A stretch of DNA of 6,621 nt, from NCBI GenBank assembly GCA_023381095.1, contig JAMCTO010000055.1, forward strand, positions 1-6,621, given 5' to 3'. Both the position numbers and the translations under genes were made by a program. Origin of the DNA: Bacillota bacterium (GTDB lineage Bacteria > Bacillota > Sulfobacillia > Sulfobacillales > Sulfobacillaceae). This document shows, piece by piece, positions 6,234 to 6,621 of this stretch. Under the pieces are notes generated by a model that was not told where the DNA came from, ran no database searches, and saw only the letters and a list, made by a program, of their open reading frames with translations. The first letter of the stretch is position 1. The number at the start of each line of letters is the position of its first letter.

Positions 6234-6524
6234 TTACAGCGTCGCCAATCCCATTATTAATCTCACCAAAACATACCCTGCAATATCTACTAAAAACAAC
6301 GCGATAAGCGGAGACAGGTCCATCATCCCCACCAAAGGTATCCTACGGCGAATGGGAGCCAATACGGGTTCCGTAAATCGATAGGAAATGGTCGCCACAA
6401 AAGACCATATCCCATCCGCCCTAGGTGGCACATACGATGCAATAATACGCACCATTAGGATGACGAAAAACAAGTCTCGCAAAATATCAACGGTTTGAGC
6501 CAAATGATACAAAATTACCGTCAC
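6234..6524 (-). CDS. yggT: YggT/YlmG-family membrane protein
   Basis: This is a 96-residue protein with two membrane helices (about 14-32 and 71-92) joined by the family signature TEPVLAPIRRRIPLVGMMDL (51-70) and then SPLIAL. YggT/YlmG proteins are small membrane proteins encoded beside cell-division genes in Gram-positive bacteria and cyanobacteria; plastid relatives affect nucleoid distribution. The biochemical role is not settled. The start is a GTG at 6524 whose last bases overlap the sepF stop (GTGA), so translation is probably coupled to sepF; no strong SD is visible. divIVA begins 18 bases downstream with its own SD. Length is normal for a one-repeat member. Confidence 0.92.
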   Translation of the reverse strand: MTVILYHLAQTVDILRDLFFVILMVRIIASYVPPRADGIWSFVATISYRFTEPVLAPIRRRIPLVGMMDLSPLIALFLVDIAGYVLVRLIMGLATL

Positions 6525-6621
6525 TTAGACAATCCACGCATCCATCCGGGAGTCTCTTCCTGGTCCTCGCTGGCTACTTCAATATTGCTAGGCGTTACCA
6601 AAAAGATGTTGTCTCCCACCT
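6521..6621 (-). CDS. sepF: SepF, C-terminal end (5' part outside window)
   Basis: The last 32 codons of a gene entering from the right edge are visible; the frame's first full codon is at 6617-6619. The peptide VGDNIFLVTPSNIEV matches the C-terminal strand region of SepF, the FtsZ-binding protein that tethers and aligns FtsZ filaments at the septum. A short acidic linker (SEDQEE) and a basic, tryptophan-containing end (PGWMRGLSK) follow. The TGA stop (6521-6523) overlaps the GTG start of yggT. Identification rests on this short segment plus its position directly before yggT and divIVA, the standard sepF position. Confidence 0.85.
   Translation of the reverse strand, partial: VGDNIFLVTPSNIEVASEDQEETPGWMRGLSK

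Noticed and set aside
1..6621. Mobile element, CRISPR array, tRNA or novel defence system
   Set aside because: No direct repeats with spacers, terminal inverted repeats, transposase motifs, cloverleaf pattern or unexplained gene clusters were seen; nearly the whole window is housekeeping coding sequence.

Overview
The window looks like chromosome from a Gram-positive, Firmicutes-type bacterium of moderate GC content. The markers are a sepF-yggT-divIVA-ileS-lspA-rluD gene string, a T-box riboswitch ahead of ileS, strong GGAGG-type ribosome binding sites, and GTG and TTG starts. Amino-acid style and gene order suggest a Sulfobacillus-like thermoacidophile, but that is inference; no rRNA or other species marker is present.

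Layout, right to left, because most genes are on the minus strand. The 3' end of sepF enters from the right edge (6521-6619) and shares a GTGA stop/start overlap with yggT (6234-6524). divIVA (5751-6215) follows 18 bases later. Together these three are the cell-division and polar-organisation end of the dcw-like region. A leader of about 280 bases comes next (5469-5750). It holds a probable promoter, an isoleucine-specific T-box riboswitch (specifier ATC at 5634-5636, T-box sequence at 5525-5539) and its terminator (5496-5515). ileS (2730-5468) starts at a TTG just after that terminator. lspA (2237-2725) begins four bases after ileS stops, and rluD (1255-2274) overlaps the end of lspA by 38 bases. 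ileS, lspA and rluD are therefore probably one transcript controlled by tRNA-Ile charging. The Bacillus relatives ylmH and ylyA are missing from the places they hold in B. subtilis, and no pyr genes follow rluD.

On the left, a plus-strand MscS-type mechanosensitive channel gene (368-1273) converges on rluD, and the two reading frames overlap by 19 bases at their 3' ends. Divergent from it, separated by 78 bases, is the start of a thioredoxin-like [2Fe-2S] ferredoxin gene (289 to the left edge, minus strand). It is incomplete because the window ends.

The most interesting point is that the predicted IleRS departs from both class I active-site signatures (HTGT instead of HIGH, EMHKS instead of KMSKS) while its editing and zinc-binding residues are intact. 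Otherwise this is an ordinary housekeeping region. I see no mobile element, CRISPR array, tRNA, rRNA or defence system. The only gene-free stretches are the T-box leader and the 78-base divergent gap, and both are described below.
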